DNA of 64,000 bases from assembly GCF_017353515.1 (NCBI RefSeq), contig NZ_JAFMPY010000018.1:62001-126000 (forward strand), in the 5' to 3' direction. The notes below the pieces were generated by a model that worked only from the letters and a program-made list of their open reading frames with translations, was not told the DNA's origin and made no database searches. Position 1 is the first letter of the stretch; each line of letters opens with the position of its first letter. This stretch comes from Jiella sonneratiae. GTDB taxonomy: Bacteria > Pseudomonadota > Alphaproteobacteria > Rhizobiales > Rhizobiaceae. A program made the translations under genes and the position numbers. Below, piece by piece: positions 50,326 through 59,202 of this stretch.

Positions 50326-50739
50326 TCATCCGAACCCGGATTCGGGCCAGTCGGTCCGGTCGTCACCCAGGAGGCGTTCGCCGTCGCGGGAGCGGTAGCG
50401 CACCGCATAGGGTGGATCGGTGAGGATGAAGTCCACCGAGCCTGCCGGCAGGGTGGCCATCACCGTCACGCAGTCGCCGAGGATGACCGTGTTGCGTGGA
50501 GTGTCCGCACCCCCGGGTGGCGGGGACGGGACTCGTTGCCCCGCCTCCCGGTCGGATTTGGCCTTGGCGTTGCGGATCACCAGGCGGCCGTCGATCGGCA
50601 GCGCGGTGAGCTTGAGGTTGAAGCCGTCGCCGTCGTCATGGCGGCAGGCGGAGCCGACCTTGGTCCAGAAGGTCCGGTCGCCGTCGCCCTCGACCACATA
50701 GACGCTGTGGCTGGGGACGGGTTTGGATTTCGATGTCAT
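50326..50739 (-). pseudogene. Fused, truncated remnant: plasmid-type protein plus DNA methyltransferase
   Basis: One 137-codon frame joins two normally separate genes. Residues 1-70 (PSHSVYVVEGDGDRTFWTKV, then NLKLTALPIDGRLVIRNAK) are the start of a small protein common on rhizobial plasmids and islands. After a junction near GQRVPSPPPGGADTPR comes the front of an N6/N4 DNA methyltransferase (NTVILGDCVTVMATLPAGSV) including its catalytic DPPY motif. The frame then ends at residue 137, where a full enzyme would need about 150 residues more. It looks like a deletion product and cannot encode a working methylase. Confidence 0.65.
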
Positions 50740-51201
50740 GGGTTAGTCTCCCGTTGGTTTGTCCGGCCACGCCCATCGCGGCCGGTCGGGTGACCTTCGG
50801 AGCTGGCCCGGACGGCCAGGCAAGGAGGCTCCGGCCGAGGGGCTCCCTTCAGGGACACGTCTGGATGCCTTGCCGGGTCGGACGGCCGGGTCCATCACCC
50901 CGACCGTTCCGGCTGCGTGGCCTGGCCGGCACACGGGAGAGCGCCGGCAGCGCCAATCCGCAACGCCCCCGTCCTGGCAGGGGTGAGACGATACGACCGG
51001 GCCACCTCTGTGCCGTCGGGCGCCCCTGAGCATGACGCTGCGGCTTGCCTTTCGGAGTGCTGCGTCATCCGGATGATGGAGATCCGGATACTACCGTGAA
51101 AAGATGGACGCGCCATAGAACGCCATGGCGGGGCCATTGAAACTTCTTCGCGGACGTGGAGGATGGCGACCATTGGCCATCGGTCAGCCGGGATCCGCAT
51201 A
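50740..51201. other. Intergenic region of the island
   Basis: About 460 bases with no supported gene, GC-rich and probably derived from the plasmid-type module to its left. Near its right end two identical self-complementary ATCCGGAT sites (51067-51074 and 51082-51089, 15 bases apart) may be an operator for the next gene. Confidence 0.45.
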
Positions 51202-52908
51202 ATGTCTGGTCGGTTCGCTCTGTTCGCGGCCTTGTCCGCGGTGCCACTTTTATTGGTTTTTGCGTCGGTCGACGGCGCTTCGGCCCGCTCCCAAAGCTTT
51301 GGCCCGTTTCGCGTCGACGACGCACGGCCGGACATCGTCCGCCTTGAGGGGATCATCGATAATCGGGCGGGGCTCGCCTACGACAGTGTCCGATGGTCTT
51401 TCCCCCACGCCAGGACGCTGGAACTTGCCAGTCCGGGCGGCAACCTGATCATCGCCCTGCAGATCGCGCAGGCGGTCTACCGCGACGGACTCGCGACGCG
51501 GATCCCAGCGGGCGACCAGTGCCTCTCTGCCTGCGCCTTCATCTTTTTGGCAGGACATGAGCGGGAGGCCAGCGGCAAGCTCGGCGTGCATCGGGTCGCC
51601 TCGGCGGCGGGCGACGTGATCGCTGCGCAGCTTATCCTCGGCGACATTGCCGAGTTCCTCGACCGGATCCAGGCATCGCCGCAAATTTTGAGGATCCTCC
51701 TTTCGACGCCCTTTGAGTCGATGCACGTCTTCGACGCCGACGAGATTGTCAGCCTCGGCATCAACCGCTCGGCGACGACCGGAAGTCCCGCGATTGGAGA
51801 GAAGACGGTGAAAACGGAATCCGTGGCCGCGCTTGTCCGCCGGTGCGACGAACTTGTGGCTTCCGACCTCGACGACCGAAGGCCGGACGGGATCGCCGGG
51901 GTGCCGCTTGAGAGCATCGAGGCAGCCAAGGCCGTCGCGGCCTGCGAGGTGGCGGTCAAGGCGCAGCCGGGCGAGGTTCGACTCGGCTTCGAATTGGCGC
52001 GCTCACTGCAGGCGGACGGTTCGCGGGAGGAGGAAACGCTCGTCCAGTACCGCGAGGCTGCGGAACTCGGCTATCCGGCGGCGCAGACCGCACTGGGATT
52101 GCTTTACGCGACCGGCCGAGGCGTCGCGCGCGACACGGCCGCGGCCGAGACCTGGTTCAATAAAGCCGCAGAGCAGGGAAGCGCCGAGGCAAGGCAGGTG
52201 CTCCACGACCTCACCGAGCCTACGAAGACGAAAGAAGTGGAAGGAAGGGTGCTGCTCGGAACCCTAGGGGGGCGCACCGTCCAGGAAGTCTATGATCTCG
52301 TTGGCGCGAATGGTGATCTTTCGGGGCCGCTGCCCGAACTGGTGCCGGAAGGTACGTTGCAGGCAGCCAACAATCAGTATGCGAAAGGCGCGACACGTTC
52401 CGACGTCATCCAGTCTATGCGCCGAGCACAGGACGAGTTGGTGGCGAGGATCTGGAGAACGCGGGATCCCGACCTGCCGGTGACGTCGGTCAATGAGTTC
52501 ATGACGCTGGCCTCGATGATCGAGCGCGAGACCGCGGTTCCCTCGGAACGCCCGCGTGTCGCGGCGGTCTTCATGAACCGGCTGAGGAAGGGAATGAGGT
52601 TGCAATCCGATCCGACCGTCCTTTATGGCATCCGCGGCGGGAAAGGCGCGTCCGAGGACCGGCCAATGACGGTCTCCGATCTCGCCAGCTACAGCCCTTA
52701 CAATACCTACATCATCAAGGGCCTGCCGCCTGGCCCCATCGCCAATCCTAGTGGAGGGTCCCTGGAGGCCGCGGCGCATCCGGCAAGAACCGACGACCTT
52801 TACTTCGTTTCCGACGGTAAGGGTGGACACGCCTTCGCGTCCAACCTCTCCGATCATGCCCAGAACGTTCGCTTATTCAGGCAGAGCACGGCCAATTCTT
52901 CGCAGTAG
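51202..52908 (+). CDS. ClpP-like / Sel1 / MltG fusion protein
   Basis: A 568-residue exported protein with three joined parts. Residues 1-28 are a signal peptide. About residues 45-190 form a ClpP/crotonase-fold domain of the COG3904 kind: ELASPGGNLIIAL, probable nucleophile Ser109 in QCLSACAFIF and His130 in LGVHRVAS. About 205-260 is a CDELVAS...AC module, and one Sel1 repeat follows (YATGRGVARDTAAAETWFNK). About 345-560 is an MltG/YceG endolytic transglycosylase domain with Glu441 in ASMIERETAV matching the catalytic Glu, then LQSDPTVLYGI and SYSPYNTYIIKGLPPGPI. It probably acts on peptidoglycan strands in the periplasm. An ATG at 51163 gives 13 extra residues; the 51202 start gives the better signal peptide. 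Confidence 0.85.
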   Translation: MSGRFALFAALSAVPLLLVFASVDGASARSQSFGPFRVDDARPDIVRLEGIIDNRAGLAYDSVRWSFPHARTLELASPGGNLIIALQIAQAVYRDGLATRIPAGDQCLSACAFIFLAGHEREASGKLGVHRVASAAGDVIAAQLILGDIAEFLDRIQASPQILRILLSTPFESMHVFDADEIVSLGINRSATTGSPAIGEKTVKTESVAALVRRCDELVASDLDDRRPDGIAGVPLESIEAAKAVAACEVAVKAQPGEVRLGFELARSLQADGSREEETLVQYREAAELGYPAAQTALGLLYATGRGVARDTAAAETWFNKAAEQGSAEARQVLHDLTEPTKTKEVEGRVLLGTLGGRTVQEVYDLVGANGDLSGPLPELVPEGTLQAANNQYAKGATRSDVIQSMRRAQDELVARIWRTRDPDLPVTSVNEFMTLASMIERETAVPSERPRVAAVFMNRLRKGMRLQSDPTVLYGIRGGKGASEDRPMTVSDLASYSPYNTYIIKGLPPGPIANPSGGSLEAAAHPARTDDLYFVSDGKGGHAFASNLSDHAQNVRLFRQSTANSSQ

Positions 52909-53010
52909 CGGAGCACCGCAAACTCACCCGGGGGCAGCTCGAAGAGGTCGGCCGTTTGCTGTAGGTTGGTGGCTATCGCTGCGGCAGTCGGCGGTCCGGA
53001 GACTTGGTCT

Positions 53011-54417
53011 ATGAGTGAAGTGGCTGTGCTTTTTGCCGCCCTGCGACGGGCGGCCGACCCGCGGACGGTAGAATGCATCGAGGACGCCGTTCTCCACGCT
53101 TCGGATCGCGAACTCAACCGCATCAATGCTCTCGCCTTTGCCAGCGTGCATGGCCTTGACGAAGAAGAGACGGTTGCCGCGCTACTGCATGCGGCTCGCA
53201 TAGGCGCTTTCGAGATGACGTGGAACGTTCTCTGCCCAGGATGCGGCGGAGTCCTCGACTCCGGCAGCACTCTGAAGACAGTTGATCGCGAAGCTTATCA
53301 TTGCTCGCTCTGCGCAGCTGGGTATGAGCCAACGCTGGACGAAATGGTCGAAGTGACATTCACGGTCAGCCCGAGGGTGCGCCGCATCGCCGCCCACGAT
53401 CCGGATCGCCTGCCGCCCTTAGAGTATTATCGGCAGATGTTCTTCAGCTCGGGAGTCGACATGGCGGAGAACTTCGCGGAGAGGTTCTCGCGAGTCCTGC
53501 TTGAGCTGATCGAGCTCGACCCTGGCGAACGGGCGTTCGTATCGCTACAGCTCCCGCGGCAGTTCATCATCATCTTTGATCCGGTGACGCATGCGACCCA
53601 GTTCATCAACGTGAAGGGTGAACCTGTCGAAGAACGGCAGAACCTCTCGATGGTCTTCAGCGAGGGGTACGCATCGAATGAGACCCTCGTTCTTCGCCCC
53701 GGCTTGCTGCGGCTTTCCCTCGAGAACCACACCGATCGCCGCGTCGTCCCGAATGTCTGCGTCGCAGGGGACGAGCTGCACGATATCTTGAGCAAGAGGC
53801 GGCCCTTTCTGACCGCGAAGCGGCTTCTGACCAACCAGAGTTTCCGTGACATCTATCGGACCGACACGCTCGACGTCGATCAACGCCTCAAGATCACGAG
53901 CATGACATTTCTCTTCACCGATCTCAGGGGCTCCACGGCGCTCTACGAGCGGATCGGAGACGTTGCCGCGTATGACTTGGTGCGCGCGCATTTCAAGGTT
54001 CTTCAGGAGATCATTGCAACGGAGACCGGCGCCGTCGTCAAGACAATAGGCGATGCAGTCATGGCAACCTTCCCGACACCGGATCGAGCAGTGATTGCCG
54101 CGCTGAGGATGCGAGACGCCATGCGCCAGCTGAATGGCGAGCGAGGACGCGAGGACCTTCTCCTGAAGATCGGCATCCATGAGGGACCATGCCTTGCCGT
54201 CAGCCTGAACGACCGGCAGGATTACTTCGGCCAGACCGTCAATATTGCATCCCGCGTCCAAGGACTTGCCGATCCCCAAGCGATCCTCACTACGGAAGCC
54301 ATTGTCGAGGATCCGCAAGTGTCGGGGATTCTGAGAGACAATGGTATCTTGCCGAGCTCCCGTCTTGAAGAACTTGCAGGCATCGGGAAAGATGTGACAA
54401 TCTTCGCGTTGTCGTGA
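53011..54417 (+). CDS. Class III adenylate cyclase with zinc-ribbon region
   Basis: A 468-residue protein. The C-terminal third (about 290-465) is a class III nucleotide cyclase: metal Asp in FLFTDLRGSTALYERIGD (Asp304), KTIGDAVMATF with the adenine-reading Lys344 and second metal Asp348, and YFGQTVNIASRVQGLA with the transition-state Asn and Arg. The Lys and Asp at base-reading positions predict ATP as substrate. The N-terminal 290 residues resemble the DUF5939-type region preceding such cyclases and include two CxxC pairs (CPGC at 75-78, CSLC at 98-101). There is no membrane helix. It lies 102 bases after the fusion gene on the same strand. The ATG at 53011 is preferred to an upstream TTG. 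Confidence 0.85.
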   Translation: MSEVAVLFAALRRAADPRTVECIEDAVLHASDRELNRINALAFASVHGLDEEETVAALLHAARIGAFEMTWNVLCPGCGGVLDSGSTLKTVDREAYHCSLCAAGYEPTLDEMVEVTFTVSPRVRRIAAHDPDRLPPLEYYRQMFFSSGVDMAENFAERFSRVLLELIELDPGERAFVSLQLPRQFIIIFDPVTHATQFINVKGEPVEERQNLSMVFSEGYASNETLVLRPGLLRLSLENHTDRRVVPNVCVAGDELHDILSKRRPFLTAKRLLTNQSFRDIYRTDTLDVDQRLKITSMTFLFTDLRGSTALYERIGDVAAYDLVRAHFKVLQEIIATETGAVVKTIGDAVMATFPTPDRAVIAALRMRDAMRQLNGERGREDLLLKIGIHEGPCLAVSLNDRQDYFGQTVNIASRVQGLADPQAILTTEAIVEDPQVSGILRDNGILPSSRLEELAGIGKDVTIFALS

Positions 54418-54717
54418 GCTCCGACTTGTCCGATTGATGCGCAACTTCCTGACGGTCGGTCGGCCTCCTTCGATTTCAGATCTATCATCCCCGGCCGCGC
54501 CTGTTACGGCCAGAACGTCAGAGGGATGCCGACGGCGGTCGGGCAAGGCCATCCAACCTCTCCTCAAAGAAAGTCCTCGACCGACGTCTCTTTGCTCACC
54601 GCGAGAGTAAGCGCCGCGTGCATAATTCACAAATTTTTTGGAATGCCTTGAGCGGCCGGGTTTGGTGGTCTTCTCATGTTTCGTCTCGGAGATGGACTGC
54701 GACTAGCGAGGTTGTCT
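54418..54717. other. Intergenic region left of the IS element
   Basis: About 300 bases between the cyclase gene and the insertion sequence. It is of mixed composition, with an AT-rich patch near 54625-54645 (CATAATTCACAAATTTTTTG). No gene or clear regulatory motif is recognised. Confidence 0.45.
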
Positions 54718-55652
54718 CAGAACCCGAGCGAAAAGAATTTGAGCGATATCATCAGGTTGTGATTCTCCTTCGTTGTCGAGACGATGGGAGAAGACAATGC
54801 CGTGGGATGATACCGCTCGCCGCGAACATAGCCGCGAATGCCCCCGCTATCCAAGCGATTTGACCGATCGGGAGTGGGCGCTGATCGCGTCGATGCTTCC
54901 GCCTGCCAAGCCTGGTGGCCGACCGCGGACCACCTCCCTCCGCGAGGTGATGAACGCGATCCTCTACATCGGATCGAGCGGTTGCCAGTGGCGCATGCTG
55001 CCGAAAGACTTCCCACCGCCCTCGACGGTGCGCGGCTATTTCTACGACTGGCGCGACAGCGATCTGCTGAGGGCGATCAACGGCGTTCTCGTGGTTGCGG
55101 CCCGCGAGTTGGAGGGGCGGGAGGCGAGCCCGAGCGCCGGCGTGATCGACAGTCAAAGTGTCAAAACCACTGAAGGCGGCGGTGTTTCGGGATATGATGC
55201 CGGCAAGAAGGTCAAGGGTCGAAAGCGCCATATCGTGACAGATACGCAGGGGCTTCTGCTCGTGATCGTCGTCCACGCCGCCGACATCCAGGATCGCGAC
55301 GGCGCGGTGGTGATTTTGAAATCCCTGCGTCATCGCTTCCCCTGGCTGCGCCACATATTCGCCGACGGCGGCTATGCAGGCGAAAAGCTGAGGCGCGCGC
55401 TGAGCGACAACGGTGACTGGACCATCGAGATCATCAAGCGATCAGACACCGCGAAAGGCTTCGAACTCCTGCCGCGCCGATGGGTGGTCGAGCGGACCTT
55501 CGCTTGGCTCGGCCGATGCCGACGTCTCGCCAAGGATTGGGAGCAATCCACCGAAAGCGCGACCGCTTGGGCGTTCATCGCCAACATCCGCCTCCTCACC
55601 CGACGCATCGCAAGGTATTGGATCTACACCTGAACTTTTGAATCGGGCACTC
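54718..55652 (+). mobile_element. IS5-family insertion sequence
   Basis: A single transposase gene lies between imperfect terminal inverted repeats of about 18 bp: CAGAACCCGAGCGAAAAG at 54718-54735, and the complement of CTTTTGAATCGGGCACTC at 55635-55652, 12 of 18 positions alike. The size, about 935 bp, fits the IS5/IS427 group. No target-site duplication is obvious, so the exact ends are approximate. Confidence 0.6.
54797..55633 (+). CDS. IS5-family transposase
   Basis: A 278-residue DDE transposase read in one frame. It has the N-terminal DUF4096-type region (YPSDLTDREWALIASMLPPA, GSSGCQWRMLPKDFPP), first Asp in GVIDSQSVKTTEGGG, second Asp in FADGGYAGEKL, and a Glu in RRWVVERTFAWLGRCRRLA. 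The catalytic set appears complete and the gene unbroken, so the element may still be active. Many IS427-group members need a frameshift between two frames; this one does not. The ATG at 54797 is preceded by GGGAGAAG. Confidence 0.93.
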   Translation: MPWDDTARREHSRECPRYPSDLTDREWALIASMLPPAKPGGRPRTTSLREVMNAILYIGSSGCQWRMLPKDFPPPSTVRGYFYDWRDSDLLRAINGVLVVAARELEGREASPSAGVIDSQSVKTTEGGGVSGYDAGKKVKGRKRHIVTDTQGLLLVIVVHAADIQDRDGAVVILKSLRHRFPWLRHIFADGGYAGEKLRRALSDNGDWTIEIIKRSDTAKGFELLPRRWVVERTFAWLGRCRRLAKDWEQSTESATAWAFIANIRLLTRRIARYWIYT

Positions 55653-55695
55653 ATGCCCACCATAATCGACTGCAATGAGTAAAGCGGATTAGAGC

Positions 55696-56841
55696 TCAGT
55701 GAGCCGGCAGCCGGTCTCTGGCAATCGCGACATGCAGGTGGGCACCGTGCAACAGCGCTGCATCGTTGAAATCGAACGCCGGGTTATGAAGCGGCGCGGA
55801 GGTCTCGCCGTTGCCGATAAACGCAAAGCATCCGGGCACATGGTCGAGGAAGCGCGCAAAGTCTTCAGAGGCGGTCATGGGGTCCGCTGTCGCATTGACG
55901 TGGCCGGAGACCGAATGCGCGACGGTGGCAAAGGCTGAGGTCAGGTCGGCGTCGTTTACGAGCGGAACGAACTCGCGGGAATAGCTCACCCGGGCAGCGA
56001 TACCGTGCAAAGTGGCAATGCCCGACGCCATGCGACGCATCTCGTCCTCGATCGTCGCCGAAACCTTGGCGGAGAAGCTGCGTGCATCGCCGAGGATTCG
56101 GGCTTGGCCGGGAAGCACGTTGCGCGTGCCATCGGTGAGAAGCTCGGTCACGGAAACGACACCCACGTCGGATGGGTTCAGCCGGCGGGAGACGATGGTC
56201 TGCAACTCCACGACCAGAGCGCAGGCCGGGACCATCACCTCACGCCCCCAATGCGGGCGGGCGGCGTGTCCGCCCTTGCCCTCCAGCACGATCTCGAAAA
56301 TATCCTCCGCGGACATGATCGCTCCGGGGCGCGTCTCGACATGTCCGACCGGCAGGCCCGGCAGATTGTGCAGCCCGAAGATTTCATCGAACGGAAACCG
56401 GACCATCAGCCCGGCCTCGATCATGGCCGATGCGCCTTTTCCCCATTCTTCGGCCGGCTGAAAGATAAAGCGGATCGTACCGTCGAAGCCGCCTTCCTCG
56501 GCCAGAAGCTTCGCCGCCCCAAGCAGCATCGCCGTGTGTCCGTCATGACCACAAGCGTGCATCGTGCCCGGGTTGACCGAAGACCACTCGGCACCAGTCG
56601 CCTCGGTAATGTGCAGGGCGTCCATGTCGGCGCGGAGCGCAATGGCGCGGTTGGAGGTACCGCGCCGCAAGGTCCCGACGACACCGGTGCCGCCTATGCC
56701 TTCGACGACCTCCAGGTTGAAGCCGCGCAAGGTATCGGCGACGAAGGCCGCAGTGCGGCGCTCTTCAAAGCCGAATTCAGGATGGCGGTGCAAGTCGCGG
56801 CGCCAGCCGGCCATCAGATCAAGGGTCGCCAACGGAATCAT
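55696..56841 (-). CDS. M20D amidohydrolase (hippurate hydrolase-like)
   Basis: A 381-residue metal-dependent amidohydrolase of the M20D/HipO/IAA-amino-acid hydrolase group. The opening WRRDLHRHPEFGFEE, metal motif MHACGHDGHTAMLLGAAKL (with the Cys and two His), FIFQPAEEWGKGA (Glu pair), FGLHNLPGLPVG and the final NDAALLHGAHLHVAI are all intact. It cleaves N-acyl amino acids; the acyl group is unknown. It ends near the IS element and is downstream of the sensor kinase on the same strand, 57 bases apart, so the two may be cotranscribed. Confidence 0.92.
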   Translation of the reverse strand: MIPLATLDLMAGWRRDLHRHPEFGFEERRTAAFVADTLRGFNLEVVEGIGGTGVVGTLRRGTSNRAIALRADMDALHITEATGAEWSSVNPGTMHACGHDGHTAMLLGAAKLLAEEGGFDGTIRFIFQPAEEWGKGASAMIEAGLMVRFPFDEIFGLHNLPGLPVGHVETRPGAIMSAEDIFEIVLEGKGGHAARPHWGREVMVPACALVVELQTIVSRRLNPSDVGVVSVTELLTDGTRNVLPGQARILGDARSFSAKVSATIEDEMRRMASGIATLHGIAARVSYSREFVPLVNDADLTSAFATVAHSVSGHVNATADPMTASEDFARFLDHVPGCFAFIGNGETSAPLHNPAFDFNDAALLHGAHLHVAIARDRLPAH

Positions 56842-56898
56842 GATCTGTCCCTTACCTGTGAGGATGGTCTGTGCACGCTGCCGGACGGTTTGGCGCTC

Positions 56899-58566
56899 TC
56901 ACGACGCCATCCGCGGCGCTGTAGCGCTGTCGTCACGCGGGGATATCGCTTTGAGAGGCGCGCGCAATGTCCATTCAAATCCGCTGCTGGCGTAGCGAAC
57001 GTCGACATCGCCGCCCGTAATGGCCTGGATGTGATCTTTCAGAACGATCTGACCGAAGCCCCGCCGCGTCGGCGCGGCAACCGGCGGCCCGCCGCTTTCT
57101 TTCCAGGCAAACAGGAACGTTGCCTGATCTGGCGTCCCCACGATCTCCCAGCTGATGCTGATCCGCCCGGTTGTCATCGAGAGAGCGCCGTATTTCGTGG
57201 CGTTGGTCGCAAGCTCATGCAGGGCCATTCCCAGGTCTTGCGCGACATCTCTCGATAGCTCCAAGTCCTCGCCCTCGACACAAATGCTGCCGGCGGTATC
57301 GGCGAACGTTTCCAACTGTCTCCTGACCAACTCCCCGAGCGAGACGCTGTCGGCCGTCCCTCGCGTCAGCAAATCCACCGATGCGCCCAAGGCTGCGACA
57401 CGGTCGCCGAGCGTGCGCGCCATGGTAGCGGTGTCGTCGCTGTGGCGCGCGGTCTGCCGCACCATCGACAGGACAACCGCCATCAAGTTTTTCGTCCGGT
57501 GCGCAAGCTCCTGCATAATCACCGAAGTTCGCCGCTCGGCTTCCCTCCGGCTGAAAGATGCGTTCGATAACGCGATCGCGACCAGGTCGATTTCCTTGAT
57601 GCGCGAGCGCGCCGGAGAGACGAGTTCGCCATCGCCGACTTGCTCCGCCATATTGGCCAGCCGCGAGATGGATGCCCGCAAGGTCTTTGCGGCATAGAGG
57701 GTAAGAGCCACCAGGAGCACCAAAATCGTCGCTCCGCCAGCAATGAGGACACGCCAGTTTTCCAGGAGCGACGACCTGGCAGAACGTACAGGCCCCCATT
57801 TGAGCGCGTACCAGTTTGTGGCGGGAACGCGGGCGTAGCCAATCAGCACTTGACCGGAGGCGTCGCGAGAGAGACCGCCGCCGCCGTCGAAGCCAAGTTG
57901 AGGGACGATGTCAGGCGTCTCGCCTGCCGAGAGAACGGCCCTGGGGTTCCCGACGATCAGTTTGCCGGCGCCATCGACGATCGCAACCTTCCACCCCTGA
58001 GGCATTTCCTGAGAATTCAGAGCAATCCCGAGTTCGTCCGCGTTCTTTGTGATGATGAGACCACGGGCCGGGGAAGCGCTCGATTTCGGGAGGGGTTTGA
58101 CCACGTTGAAGACGTATCTCGCGCTGGTCTTGCCGAAAAACACATTGGAGACGATCGTCTTGCCGGTCTGAAGCGCCTCTTCCAGGGAGGCCATGTCCGC
58201 AGTCTTCCCGGTTTCCTGGCCGAATTCGACCCGGGTATTCAACAGCTGCTGGCCAGCCGCATCGACGACGATCACAAACTTCCCCGAGCCTTCGAGGATT
58301 CGTCCAGTCCGATAATGAAATTCCCGCAAGGCACCGGTTTCGAGATCCGGTGCCGATGCCACCAGATCGAGCGTCGATTTCATGTCGGCGACAATCAGGC
58401 CGGCGGCAGCTGAGATTGCTTTGGCTTCCCGCAACGTCCGGCGCTCCAATGCCGCCTGATCGCTGCGATTGAGCTGACTGAGCAGCAAAATCGCAAACAG
58501 GGCGATCAGCGAAGCAACAATGGCTGCCGTCACGATGAGCAGCGTTCGGATGGACAGTCTTCGCAT
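56899..58566 (-). CDS. HWE-family sensor histidine kinase
   Basis: A 555-residue membrane kinase. Helix 1 is about residues 8-30 (TLLIVTAAIVASLIALFAIL). A periplasmic cache-like sensor of about 220 residues follows, then helix 2 about 265-290 and a HAMP-like linker. The HWE kinase core carries phospho-acceptor His in VIMQELAHRTKNLMAVVLSM, HELATNATKYGALS (N box) and the Trp-x-Glu in FAWKESGGPPV. HWE kinases are common in rhizobia and usually signal to stand-alone receivers; none is next to it. ATG at 58566 is preferred to an upstream TTG. With the M20D gene it may form an operon. Confidence 0.9.
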   Translation of the reverse strand: MRRLSIRTLLIVTAAIVASLIALFAILLLSQLNRSDQAALERRTLREAKAISAAAGLIVADMKSTLDLVASAPDLETGALREFHYRTGRILEGSGKFVIVVDAAGQQLLNTRVEFGQETGKTADMASLEEALQTGKTIVSNVFFGKTSARYVFNVVKPLPKSSASPARGLIITKNADELGIALNSQEMPQGWKVAIVDGAGKLIVGNPRAVLSAGETPDIVPQLGFDGGGGLSRDASGQVLIGYARVPATNWYALKWGPVRSARSSLLENWRVLIAGGATILVLLVALTLYAAKTLRASISRLANMAEQVGDGELVSPARSRIKEIDLVAIALSNASFSRREAERRTSVIMQELAHRTKNLMAVVLSMVRQTARHSDDTATMARTLGDRVAALGASVDLLTRGTADSVSLGELVRRQLETFADTAGSICVEGEDLELSRDVAQDLGMALHELATNATKYGALSMTTGRISISWEIVGTPDQATFLFAWKESGGPPVAAPTRRGFGQIVLKDHIQAITGGDVDVRYASSGFEWTLRAPLKAISPRDDSATAPRMAS

Positions 58567-58629
58567 TCCGACGGCCTTCGCAAATCTCAGAGACGCCAAA
58601 ACGTCATGCTCTTTGGCAAGGGATTGAAG

Positions 58630-59202
58630 TCACAGCTCTGGGGTAGGCGGCGTAGCTTCGAGGTAGCGGTACAGGGTCGCCTTCGAGACGCCGAAGCGGG
58701 CAGCGACCTCCTTGGAGGTGAGGGTGCCATCGGCAAGGAGCGCGCGAGCCGCGGTCACGTCCTTGGGCGTCAGAGAACGCGGACGCCCACCGCGCTTTCC
58801 CCGGCGCTTGGCCTCGGCGAGGCCGGCCCCGGTCCGCTCGCGGATGAGGGCGCGTTCGAACTCGGCAATCGCCCCAAGCATATGAAACAGCAGCATGCCG
58901 CCGGGCGACGAGGTGTCGATGGCATCGGTCAAGGAAATGAGACCGATCCCGCGCGCCTTGAGATCCTCGGCCGTATCAATCAGCTGCTTCAGCGATCGCG
59001 CCAGGCGGTCGAGCTTCCAGACAACGAGAGTGTCGCCCTCGCGCAGCATATCCGTGAGAAGCCGCTGCAGCTCGGGCCGTGCGACCTTGGCGCCGGACCC
59101 CTTTTCCACGACCAGGCGCTCACAGCCGGCCTCCTTCAGCTTCTGCAGCTGAAGATCCGGGTTCTGGTCGAGGGTGGAAACGCGGGCGTAGCCGATTTTC
59201 AT
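58630..59202 (-). CDS. Serine recombinase (resolvase/invertase)
   Basis: A 190-residue small serine recombinase of the Hin/Tn3-resolvase group. The catalytic Ser is in IGYARVSTLDQNPDLQLQ. The VVWKLDRLARSLKQLIDT Arg cluster, the FERALIRERTGAGLAEAK helix, and a C-terminal HTH (TSKEVAARFGVSKATLYRYL) are all present. It is divergent from the AT-rich region at 59203-59740 that holds possible recombination half-sites and is separated from a second serine recombinase (61406) by the Sel1 gene. Confidence 0.94.
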   Translation of the reverse strand: MKIGYARVSTLDQNPDLQLQKLKEAGCERLVVEKGSGAKVARPELQRLLTDMLREGDTLVVWKLDRLARSLKQLIDTAEDLKARGIGLISLTDAIDTSSPGGMLLFHMLGAIAEFERALIRERTGAGLAEAKRRGKRGGRPRSLTPKDVTAARALLADGTLTSKEVAARFGVSKATLYRYLEATPPTPEL

